Below are positions 12,361 to 23,320 of a DNA stretch of 64,000 nucleotides, in pieces. The notes under the pieces were generated by a model. It was given only the letters and a program-made list of their open reading frames with translations, had not been told where the DNA came from and searched no databases. The position numbers and the translations under genes are program-made. This DNA is from Sindora glabra (lineage: Eukaryota > Streptophyta > Magnoliopsida > Fabales > Fabaceae), in contig CM035234.1 in the NCBI GenBank assembly GCA_020226215.1, forward strand, positions 66,737,823 through 66,801,822, given 5' to 3'. Every line of letters begins with the position of its first letter. Position 1 is the first letter of the stretch.

Positions 12361-13539
12361 CCCGGAGAAATTTCTTTGTCTGCTGACTATTTTCTAGCAT
12401 GTCCTAGATAAAATCCCTGAAGAGTCCGAAATTATAATTACTTGGTAGGTGCCCAAAGGGAAAGTTGCGGACGACTAAAGTGGACGAATATCACACAACG
12501 CATTCAACGATGCCAAGCTATCCATTTGGTAATGAAAATTTGAAAATCTATATTATGACTTATACACACGAGCAACCAACAACTTTCCACTCTTATTTTC
12601 GTTTCAAATTAGAAAAATCTTTTTCAAAACTAGCTGGGAATACTTCCTTTTATTCAAAGCAGAATATACGATCACTAACAAAAATCTATACAGTAAGCAT
12701 AATTTTCATGAAAATAATCTATAATTTTGTTATGGTATGCTTGTAAAAAAAGTCATTAGTTGTTACCATACCCCACTTATTGAGCCCAATCTGAGGGTTA
12801 ATCCAATTAACTCTGTTGGGATTATTACAGTAGTTTAATTTTTAATATATAATGTTTTATCACTCTCATATATAATTTTGGTTGAATTATTACACAGATT
12901 ACATGGAAAAGTATTTTGTGCTTCATAATCAATGAATTTTTCATTTTTCTTGTTTTGTACATTTGACTTTTAGCTCAAACTTAAACCTCATCATTGATTA
13001 TAAGTATGTATATACTTCATATTGTTATGATTTGAATGTGATAATAATCTCCTTTTCTTTCCATCAAATTCAAGATTGAAATTTTGATATAAGAACCCGT
13101 TAATTTTGTTAGGGCAGAAAACATTTTCAGTAAAAATAAAGTTATTTATTTGTGCTTATAATTATAAAATAATAAGAATTATTTATTTAAGTAATATTAA
13201 ATATAGGTAAAGATAAAATTATTTTTCTCAGCAGTCACGTCTCAATCCGTTACTTTTTTAACGATAAGATATATAGGTAGCATAAAACAATTTTAATTTA
13301 ATTATATATAAACAAATCAGATTTTAAGGAAAGTGCCTTCTCATAAAATAAAAAATAACCCTAATTGTTGCGCATTTTTCTCTTTTGGGGAAGGGGTGTG
13401 TGTGACTTATAAAATTAAAAGAAAAGTTCAAGTAATTTAAATAAATCTTTCCGATATTAGATTAATTTTGCCCGTACTGCAAAGGATTAATTAAAATGGT
13501 TGGACGTGCGAAAGTAGGGATTGTTATTCGAGTTATACT
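12361..13539. other. No recognisable gene
   Basis: The plus-strand frame 12465-12746 (93 codons) begins with ATG but has no known domain or splice-compatible partner. The rest is AT-rich with no clear repeat. Confidence 0.4.
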
Positions 13540-13557
13540 AAAAATTAAGTATATAAA

Positions 13558-13734
13558 TTGGTCCAAGTGAATAGGTGCTTGGTTTCTTTAAATAGTATCT
13601 TGGGTTTAAGCTTTGTGAATGGGAAAATCTATCATTGAAAGAGTTTTACTCTTATATTAGATTTTCTCGACTTGAATCCAAATTAGTTGGAGGTCTAATG
13701 TGGCCTACCAATTATTAGATGATCCATATTAAAA
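13558..13734 (+). mobile_element. tRNA-derived SINE (Au-like) with 18-bp TSD
   Basis: The body of about 177 bp ends in an A-tract and is bounded by a perfect 18-bp direct repeat, AAAAATTAAGTATATAAA, at 13540-13557 and 13735-13752. Near the 5' end are a degenerate A box ('ccaagtgaatagg') and a B-box-like 'gggtttaagctttg'. The 3' half ('cgacttgaatccaaattagttggaggtctaatg') matches a second copy at about 48582-48778. SINEs of this class are transcribed by RNA polymerase III and mobilised by LINE enzymes. Confidence 0.85.
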
Positions 13735-13899
13735 AAAAATTAAGTATATAAAATAACCACTGTTTAATAACAAATTCTTATGGAATTGTTATATATAGTA
13801 AAAGATCACTATATGGGAAAAATGAAAAATTTCAAACTCAGGCAGATTTTTTTTTTTTATTGAAGTATTGGAAGAAGTAATTAAATCAAACGTAGAATT

Positions 13900-15850
13900 T
13901 ATCACATATAATAGTTCTTCAATGAGAATTTAAAATCAAATTCCTTGAATGTGTCAATCATGCATGGACTGAATATATGTTTTATGGAATGTAAAATACT
14001 TATAGAAAACAAGTCTTACCTTCCCCAAAAAAGAAGGCAAATTATAATTTTCCAACTTATTGTGCATTAAATATAAACTCATTCTATAATCATCAATAAA
14101 AACTAAAAATAAAGACAATATTTTTTTATTTATAGCTTGGACTAAGCTTAGTATGTGCATCACTTCTTCCGCTTTTAGTTGGATAGCCCTTTTTTATTTT
14201 TCATATATCAAAGTGTAAATGAAGGAAAGTAAAATTAACATCTGACCCCACATCCGTAATAGACATACACGATATATAATATGTAATACATTGAAAAAGG
14301 TTTAGTGTAAAGTGTGTGTCTATATATATATATATATGTATATATATAATAACTAATATGAGTAAAATATAAAATATAAAATTTACTATTTAATAGAATC
14401 ATATATTAACACATTTTAGCTTCTAAAAAATTACAATTTTAAAAGAAATACAATGATAAACAACTTATTATTTCTAAATTGATTTACTCACATATAAAAA
14501 CTATTTTTAAGTCACATAGAAATTTTATTTATTTATTTATTTATAATAATTTTTTATGACTCCCAATACAAAAATATTGGTGGAAAGGTAGAGAACAATT
14601 CTGATAAAAATATTTGGGTATTGCATGAAATTACAATTATTTATTATTAATGTATTATAATTTTAAAGTTAAAATTGCTAATTTTTTCAATAAATTTGTT
14701 TTATAAATTAAAATAAATTTAATGGATATGATATTATTCAAAGAGATTTCAGCGTCAGATTCCTTGAATGTGCTTTGATCATTCGTGGGGTGTAGAGTAC
14801 TTAATTATAAAAATGGTCTTCCTTCCGCAAAGTAGGAGAAAAACCTCGCATATTGAATTTTCCAACACGTTTCCCACTTTCTCTGCGTACCAGTATAATC
14901 CCGCACTCATCCACTCATGAAATTGATTCTCGTGTGGGTCAATGAGTTAATTACGGCTTATTATTAAATATACAATTCAAATCTATTGATAATAATAGAA
15001 TAAAAATTTTAACTGGAAGGATCAATATAAAAATTTTATAAAATATATATAATTTTTTAATTTTTGAAACAATAAATTTGAGATTATGATACTCATAAAT
15101 GAATACATTAAATTTTTTTGAGGTGCGAAGCCCCCACCCGTACTTCCTGTCTCCGCACTATTTATTCAAAATCATCGGTTATGGTTTGGATTGGACTGAA
15201 TGAAGGGTGACATAGTTCCGCAGGAAAATTTTTTAAAAAAAAGTCTTTGCCTTATCCAAAATTGAAGGCGAAATATGTTAAAATTTTCAACACATTTGAC
15301 CCGCAGTTTTGAAAAAAATAAAAAATCCCATCACTAGGTTAAAATTTTAATTATTTTCAATTCAAACAAAAAATTTTATGAAAAACATTTTACATAAATG
15401 AATTGAGTTTGAGTTACTTAAGTAAACGCATTTTATCCATTTTAGATCAAATTATCAATTTTTTCTATAAAATTATAAGTTACTAGTAAAATAATTCTTG
15501 AATCATATAAAGTTATAATTTTGTTCTTGAATAATAATTTATATATACAGTTTCATTGATGTGTATAGATACATAGAGACAATTTTATACATAAATAACA
15601 CAAGTTGAGGGATGAAATTCCATGTAAATGCTATTATTTAGGAATAAAATTATAATTTTATATAATTCAATATTTTTTAAAGCCTTATAATTTTAGAAAT
15701 GAAATTGATAATTTTATCTATGGATATTTTCCCATGCAAGTTAAAGAAGAATCAATGGAAATTATAATTATTCAGTGAGATTTTGACATCAAATTACTTA
15801 AAAAGTGTTAATCATGCATGGAGTGAATATTGTATACATTGAGTGTAACT
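13900..15850. repeat. Reiterated degenerate module, three to four copies
   Basis: A module with 'tcaaattccttgaatgtg..aatcatgcatgga.tgaatat' followed by 'aagtctt.ccttcc.caaaa...gaaggc.aaat....ttttccaacac' occurs near 13910-14060 and 14745-14875, with a partial copy of the second block at 15240-15300 and of the first at 15770-15840. Spacing is roughly 0.85-1 kb. No protein is evident. The pattern could be left by tandem duplication of a promoter or gene end. Confidence 0.55.
14321..14349. repeat. Short (TA)n tract
   Basis: TA-rich run interrupted by one TG. Confidence 0.9.
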
Positions 15851-15854
15851 TTTC

Positions 15855-16188
15855 TAGAATTGATTTCATTTCATTTCAATAGAAATGATTTTAATTTATT
15901 TATAAATAAATTCTATTATTTGGGAATTTTGTAAAAAAATTTAATTTATTTGCAAATGAATTACTTTATTTAAAATATATTAAAATATATGAAATTTAAT
16001 TAAAAAGTAAATTTCGATAGTATCATATTAAATACAATGTTAAAAAGATGACAAATCTTTTATATAATATATTTTCTAGGCCAAATAAAATAAATTCTAA
16101 TGAAATCTTTGCTCAAATTTATAAATTTCATAATGATATAAATATAATTAAAGTAAAAATTGTAATAAAATGAAATGAAATTCTTTTT
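15855..16188. mobile_element. AT-rich MITE-like repeat, copy 1
   Basis: A 334-bp segment starting 'tagaattgatttcatttcat' and ending with the near-inverse 'aaatgaaatgaaattcttt'. Internal blocks 'tttataaataaattctattatt.gg.aattttgt' and 'aatttatttgcaaatgaatt' are shared with 39773-40110. Short terminal inverted repeats and no coding capacity suggest a MITE. Superfamily and TSD are undetermined. Confidence 0.6.
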
Positions 16189-18640
16189 TATTTTTGTTTA
16201 TACATTCATGACCAGTTCGCTCAAGGTTGGTGATTAGTTTGTTCAGAAACTGGTGACTGAATCATTTATCAAAAGTAGACACAATTCATACCTATGTTTG
16301 TAAATTCAAATGCAACAGGATTTGGACTCATTTGCAATGATTTGAATCACACTATAAAGTTTTACAATCTAATACCTATTTATAATCCCTCACATAGATC
16401 CTTGGAAGGTTTTGAAATGAATTTTAAAATTTTTCATCGTGTGCTATTTGATATGAAACCTAACAAAAGGAATCCTAATTCTGCAAATTATACCACAACA
16501 TTTTAGTCTTTTATTTCATTCTCTCACCGATCCATTTATATTCTTTTTTGGTGAGAACAACAATGTAAAGCAACATTATTTTAATTGTCATGTCAGTTAT
16601 TAAGCAAAATCAACATGTAAAGTCATATTATGTAAACCACATCATTGGTTCTTACAAGTCAATGTAATCATACATCATTATCATCTAAATGAAAATAATG
16701 TTATCTTACTAAAGAATGTTTAATGTCTATTATTAGGAAAAATTAACATTATAATGCTTTCAGACATTGGTTATTTATAAACAATTAACATCTTTTGTTT
16801 GAGAATTTTTTTTCATAAAACAATTTATGGTAACTTAAAACATTGGTTATTATCAAAAACACCAACGCTAAACATTACTTGAATATAATTTTTTATACAA
16901 ATGCAAACAACAATTTTACAAATTAAGTATAAATTTTGTAAATACTCCAATATTATTTTTCGAACTAATCAAGATTTTCTTTATTCAAGTTACAAATTAT
17001 GTATGAATTGTGATGTTAGCATTTGCAACAACCTTGATGTCTTTTTACAAACAACCAATGAGATTGATTGCAATTTTGGAAACAAATTAGAAATGATATA
17101 ATTATATAAGAAATATTTTCAATTTTATTTATTTCTATATTATTACTTCAAAACATACAATAAACACTATAATTTATGATAAATATCTGGCTTGTCATTT
17201 ACAATAACCATCCTATGCACTAATATTCAAATGTGAAAGGAGATTGTTCAGTTCTATTCTCACTGTCAATTATCTTTTGTTGAATATTGTTTTGTTAATC
17301 TAAGCAATACATTTAAGGATGACAATCCAATGGATTTCGATCTACCCAACTTGTAACTGAAATAATAAAAGATCCGCAAGACCTAGAACCATTAGCACCG
17401 GAATTGACAAGTATTGTAGTATCTAAATCTACTTGGTCCATTTTAACCCGAATTCATTTTAAAGTAAACTATATAAAATTAATTTAAATTTTTGACATTA
17501 TCAACAGGATTATTATTTTCTGAAAAAACTATTCTTCCAAATATGAAATAGTTATCAAATCATCAGGATCAATTATTTTTAAAATATTGAATAAATCCAT
17601 ATTAATTCTTTGAGCTTTGTATAAATTTATATACAACTGTGAAATCAAATCTTTCAAATCAATATAAAGTCATCTACTTTTCTGATAGATAAAAATACAT
17701 CTACAAATAAAAAATATCTTACTCGGATGGGTACCAAAGAATCATTGAATATGGCAGAAAGTAGATACTACAAAATTATTCTTCATCGTCCTGGTCAGCA
17801 TTCATCAAAGATCTTCATCTTTCGCTTCCCCATTATTCAACAATCCTTGGACTCCTTAAGTAGCGAGGTAGCCTAGTTACAACATCGCACTTTCCCTCTC
17901 TCCCATCGCTGCCTCACTCTCATATCTCGGTCTCTCCTACTATATTTTTTCAGAAACCATACAACATTTGGATTTACAGCACCAAATCCCTTGCGATCTC
18001 ACATTTTCCTTAAATTCGTTGAGGGCTTAAGATGGTGAAGAAAAACAAGATACATTTAAAGTGGCGTATTTTCATATCTAAGGCATGAAGTTATGAAAGG
18101 GTAAAAAGGCAAGCAATTGCGTTAATAGCATTGGAAAAATAAATGTTCAGGTCTTAAGATTTTTGGAGTCTAAATTGAGACACATTGAGTATTTTGGTTC
18201 TATACCTATGTGGATCCATTGTCATCCCTAAATACATTTGCCTCCATTATCAATATTAGAGTTTGGGTAAAATATAAAGACAACTCTCCTTCCATCTCAA
18301 CTTACAACATTAGTGATGCTAAGATCCTTGTTAACGGATTTGTCTCCTCTAATATCTCTATTTTCACATATTGGTAGGTCTTACATTTAGAAATGTTGCA
18401 TATATTTTTAAAGAACTTATCAATATGTGAAAGTAGAATATATCAGAGTTACGCAAGTCCTTCAACAAGATTCTTTGTCATATCTAGAAGTGTGAAATAA
18501 AATGGAAGGTGAGTTATCTTGATATTCAATCCAAACTCCAAGGTTATATAATGGAGGCTAAGATATCGCTAAGATGTTTCAAATGAATGATGAAAGCAAA
18601 TTTTATAGGCATTATGCAAAAGTTTGAATGTCAATTATTA
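16189..18640. other. No gene recognised; CACTA-like motifs near 16560-16880
   Basis: Between 16560 and 16880 short motifs around 'aacatt...attggttatt' recur, like those at 300-662 and 18640-20390. The 70-codon frame at 16294-16506 and 66-codon frame at 16901-17101 have no recognised domain. The 17700-17950 stretch is C/T-rich and may be 5' UTR-like, but no linked reading frame follows. Confidence 0.35.
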
Positions 18641-20390
18641 ATACAAAACTGACATATTAGGTATCACACTTTTCCTAGGAAATTGGTGGTTGTCATAATT
18701 TTATATATTAGTTTAGTCTAAAACTAATGTCTTAACATTATAAATGTCCCAACAAGTCATTTGAAATAAATTTAGACAACGGTTATGTATAGAACCAACA
18801 TTTTATGTTTTTTGTGGCTCTCTCATAATCTCATATATGGCATAAGTTTAGATGTTAGTTTAGTTCAAAATTGACGTACAATTATGTCATAATTTTGCGA
18901 TATTTTTAAACATCAATTATATACAAAATCATCATCTTAGATTTCTTTATTTTCCACTAATCTAAATGTCATACATTTAGACATTAATTCTTTAAACAAC
19001 TAAGATTGTAAATTTTTAAAACATTGATTAATTTTATCAAATTGATGTCTTATCATTAGGAAGTTCTTTTAAATCAATGATACTATATACAATCAAATTA
19101 TGAATATAAAGAGAGTAATTAAGATTCTCTATTTTATACAAAAAGTTATTTATGTTATGATGTATTCTATTTAGTACATTTTGTAATCCAAATGTTGATA
19201 ATACAAATTTAGTTTAATTTTAGTTGTTGTTAAACAATTTATTTTGAAAGTACAAATAGATGAAGAAGAAAACAAATAGTTCTAAATATTTATTCCATGA
19301 TGTATCTAAGTTTATATCCTAAATAAATTAAAGTCCTCATCCTTGTTGCAAATTTTCATATGTTGAAAGAAGTTTTGTTTCTTGATGATATTAAGACTAA
19401 CCACTAATTCTTATTACACATTTAGAAATGTTGAATATCATGTGAAAGCAATTCCAATCATTCTTTGGTATTGCAACGGATGAGTGGAAGTACTCCACCA
19501 TAAGATTTGCAGCATTTCTAAATGTGCAATTGGAATATTGGAGAGTGAGAGGAAAATTTATAAGAATTTTGTAAACACTTAGATGTCTCAACAATACACT
19601 TGGAGTTTGGGTAAAAAATTATAAATGTGTTGCAAGTCTTTTTTAAGCAATGCATACATTCCCTAAAAATGATATTAAAAAATAGATGAGAAGTTTCAAC
19701 AAAATTCAAAGCAAATGTATCATAGAAATATGTCATATGCAAAATGAGAACAAAATTTATAGGTTGCATGAAAAACAATAGGTATCAATTATTAATGTAA
19801 ACCCTGATATCCTATGTATCACCTATTTCAAGTACACTAGCAGTTGGCATACCATTAAACATTAGTTAAGTCAAAAATTGATGTATAAATTTTTTATATT
19901 TGCCAATGAGATGGTTAAAATTCCTTTAAAAGATAATTATATACAAAATAGATGTTTTAAGCTTTTGTGGTTTCCCATGACCATGTAAATGCCATATATT
20001 TATACATTGATTAAATTTAAAATTGATGTGTTAAAATTTATTATTTTCTTACCAGATTTTTGTTATATCTTTAGATATCAGTTATATATAAAAATAATGT
20101 CATAGCTTTCCTTGTTTTCCTAACAACCTCTAATACAAAACTAACTTCTTAAGTTTCCCAAAAATTTTAAAAACAAAAATGCCATTGTATCCAAAAAGAC
20201 ATTGATTATATTTATAACATGTAGTCTTAAGTTTTCAAATAATTTCAAAAGTACTACTACATCAAAATAAACTTTAGTATTAGTAATAAATGACATATAT
20301 CCACCAATGTATATTAATAATTCTACAGTAGTAATTGTTTTTATCAAAAATTTTCTTGCATTGGTAATTAAAAAATAAGTCAAAATTTTT
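18640..20390. repeat. Array of CACTA-like subterminal motifs
   Basis: Variants of 'gacat.a.ttatatacaaa...gatgtctta' and 'ttagtt.a.tt.aaaattgatgt' recur many times in both orientations, for example near 18700, 18860, 18920, 19020, 19880, 19940, 20030 and 20080. This is the style of subterminal repeats that bind CACTA transposase. The block near 20200-20290 matches 520-600. No intact termini or transposase were seen. Confidence 0.45.
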
Positions 20391-21448
20391 TGCCAAAATA
20401 ATAAATTTTTGTACTTTTTTTAAATTTTATATTTGAATAAAATAATAATTTTTTAAGAATAACATTAAAGAAAGCAAAATAAAACAATCAATATAATATC
20501 TTGATAGAAAAAGATGATTAAAAAAAAGAGAACAACTTACATAAGATAAAGTTTAAATCAACATAAAAGTTTATGCAAAAATTAATTTTTTAAAAAAAGT
20601 TTAATATTATTGGTTAAGTATGGTTAATGGAAGTTAAAGGCTTCTTAAATCATATCCATTCTTAACCAATGTTTTTAAAAAAATGCCATCCATTTCTAGC
20701 CAATCAAAATTTAGAATTGCATTTAACAATTAATTTTTTTGTCAAGAGTGATAGATGAACAAATTTTGCTTAGCCTTAATGTATATGTCATTGTTAAGGT
20801 GAGTTTTAATGATTTATTTCAATATTTTTCACTTATTTTACCATTATAAGTGAATTAAGGAATGTATAATTAAAAAAAAGAAAATTAGTTTTTTATCTTA
20901 TTGGTGTTCCCCCCTAATATGCGTGCTTACTTTTTAGTTATATTCTTTTTTTTACCATTTATTTTAGTATCACGGGTGAAAGGATGGATGAATATTTACA
21001 ACAAAAGTAAAATAAGAGGTTAATTGTGGTAATTATAAATCTTAAGAAATATAATAATTATCACCTTTATAAATGAGGGACTAAATATTATGTTTACTCA
21101 AATTATAAAATACTTAATTTTGGATATAGAGAATGCCTATTTATTAGGATATTCTTCCAAAGTGATTTTTTTTCATTCATACAAAATATATTTTTAAGGC
21201 AAATTTCAATTTTGTTTAAAATTCTAACCATTCATACTTATGAATATGACTGTAATAATTATATCTCTCTTTTTATTCTTGTGATATATTTCATTATTTC
21301 TAAATTTTCAAGACAAAACAAGAAATATGAAAAAGCCACAAAACCCCATTAACATCCATGCCTTCATTTGTAGTAAAACAAGGAGGCTTCTCCTTTAAAG
21401 ATCCCAATGAATAAGTTAAATCTAGTTAGATTATAATGTATAAAAATT
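20391..21448. other. No recognisable gene
   Basis: AT-rich DNA with scattered poly-A/T runs and no frame worth calling on either strand. Confidence 0.45.
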
Positions 21449-21464
21449 AAAAATTGATAAGGTT

Positions 21465-21596
21465 TCCAAGAGCTTGTAACTTAAGTGGCACTTGATGTTC
21501 CTTAAAGGCTTTGTGCCTTCTACAGCATCCAGGGTTCGATTCCTGGTCTTCACGTATGTACGTCTAGTGGTTTAACCAGTCCTATGATCATAAAAA
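21465..21596 (+). mobile_element. tRNA-derived SINE with 16-bp TSD
   Basis: A body of about 132 bp with a polymerase III-like A box ('gtaacttaagtggc') and an excellent B box (GGTTCGATTCC near 21535), ending in an A-tract. It is bounded by the perfect 16-bp direct repeat AAAAATTGATAAGGTT at 21449-21464 and 21597-21612. It does not fold as a tRNA over its full length, and the A-tail plus TSD mark it as a retroposed SINE. The body differs from the SINEs at 13558 and 48582, so it is a second family. Confidence 0.85.
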
Positions 21597-22397
21597 AAAA
21601 ATTGATAAGGTTACAATTTAAAATATCATATTGCCTTATGTGTCTCTTTACAACCAATCTTAAGCACACATCAATATTTCCATTATATTAGAATGAAGTC
21701 TATTACGATATGTAAATAATATGTAGATAAAAACCAACCACTAGTACTAAAGGCTGACTTTGAAGCAATAATAGAGATAAGAATGTATACTTAAGGAATC
21801 TCTAATAATTCTTTTTAATATTGGGTAGTTTATCCTATTTGATTTCCACTAAGCCAAGATATCGAAATTTTCATCTAAAACTGTAACTCCCTTACTTATC
21901 AACGCCTTATTCCTCATTTAATAGATAATTATTACATACTAATTTGCCATTTGCTCTAAAACAACTCAGAATATCTCAAATTTCTGTATTTCATACAACA
22001 TGAGCATGAGTCATATAATTATACAAAAAGAGTTCAACTTACAATTCGTACATCCATCATATACAATATCACCAACTATGTAACCATTTTTTTTTCTTTT
22101 ACATTTACAACTTCAAACATCATTGAACTTTATCATGGGAGCCTTTGGAAGCATCACCTGGAATGGTCAGTAACAATACAAAAAAACATAAGAAACAAAG
22201 TTTCTCAGTAGCTAGCTATTGCCATAAAAAAAATACATCAAGCCATTCCAGATCCTTAAGCAAATAAAACATACGTTTCGAAATCAATTAATCATTTATC
22301 ATCATATTCAATATCATACCATTGTAAGAAATATGCACTGCACACAGCAATCATCAAGCCCATTCAAGGACTTATATCAATATCTAGATGGCCATCA

Positions 22398-22668
22398 CAG
22401 ATAATCATACTTAGGCCTCACACAGCAAGTCACTGTCTTCCCGGGGTACTCGAGCCAAAGGCCTAACACAGTATCACACTGTCTTCCTGGGGTTTCTAGC
22501 CATAGGTACCGCACACAACAATTGCACTATTATCCCCGAGGATCTCGAGCCATAGGCTAAACACAGTATTCTACTGTCTTCCCGGGTTGTGCTACAACAA
22601 TTGCATTATCATTCCGGGGATCTCGAGCCATAGGCCAAACACAGTATTCTACTATCTTCCCGGAATGC
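22398..22668. repeat. Tandem repeat cluster inside the LTR element
   Basis: About five degenerate modules built on 'ctcgagccataggc..aacacagtat..actgtcttcccgg', alternating with a second module containing 'acaacaattgca.tat.a.ccggggatc'. The repeats are much more GC-rich than the flanks. Unit spacing is irregular, about 44-80 bp. Confidence 0.8.
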
Positions 22669-23069
22669 ATGCACAATAATTTCATACACATTCCAAACAA
22701 TGGCATAAAATACAGAAAATCATGTAAATAGAAAACAGCTTAAGGATAAAGCTAGCTACCTTTTACAAGCTTCCAATGTGATGTTTCCTTTGCCCTCACT
22801 AAAAACTCCTTTATAACTCCCCTTGCCTTTCCAATTGTCACTCCTTAGTCTACATAAATACACATCATAGTTCTTTATTAGAACATCATCATTTTCCTTA
22901 AATCTCATATATGCTTTACTCCCTCCACATTGATAGATGCACACATGCATACTTAGATGCTCTATACTTTGTTTTCAAGCTTTGAAATGACATATATGAG
23001 CATTAGAAAAGGATCCAAAGGCAAAACCATGCAAATCCTGAAGAAACCAAGCCAAAAAGTTCACTTGAC

Positions 23070-23320
23070 AAAGTACACGGGGTTCCCATACCTCGTGTTC
23101 AGGGCTGTGTTCCTTACTAGATCACTTCAAGGCTTCACTGGGTTACTCGACAAAGAACACGGGGGTGAACACGGGCCGTGTTCTACCCCGTGTACCTTAC
23201 TGCCCTTCAGTTCTGAAGTAAACATGGGGAGTGTTGCACCCCATGTAGCACACTGATCAGCCTTCGACGAAGTATACGGGGTTCAACATGGGCCGTGTTC
23301 TACCCCGTGTACATTACTGA
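23070..23320. repeat. Palindromic 'acacggg/cccgtgt' repeat cluster
   Basis: Several copies of 'gtacacgggg', 'gaacacgggccgtgttctac' and 'cccgtgtac.ttactg', alternating so that the ACACGGG and CCCGTGT halves form inverted repeats at several spacings. Located inside the 21882-24521 element. Confidence 0.75.

Noticed and set aside
12465..12746. 93-codon frame as a host gene
   Set aside because: No known domain, no exon partner, AT-rich composition like the flanks.
21471..21560. Possible tRNA gene (A and B boxes)
   Set aside because: No full cloverleaf or acceptor stem; an A-tail and a 16-bp TSD identify a SINE.
22398..22668. CRISPR-like array
   Set aside because: Repeat units are imperfect, spacers are themselves related and there are no cas genes; it is an LTR-internal tandem repeat in a plant genome.
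22957..23256. 99-codon frame as a gene
   Set aside because: Built from the ACACGGG/CCCGTGT repeats inside an LTR-type element.
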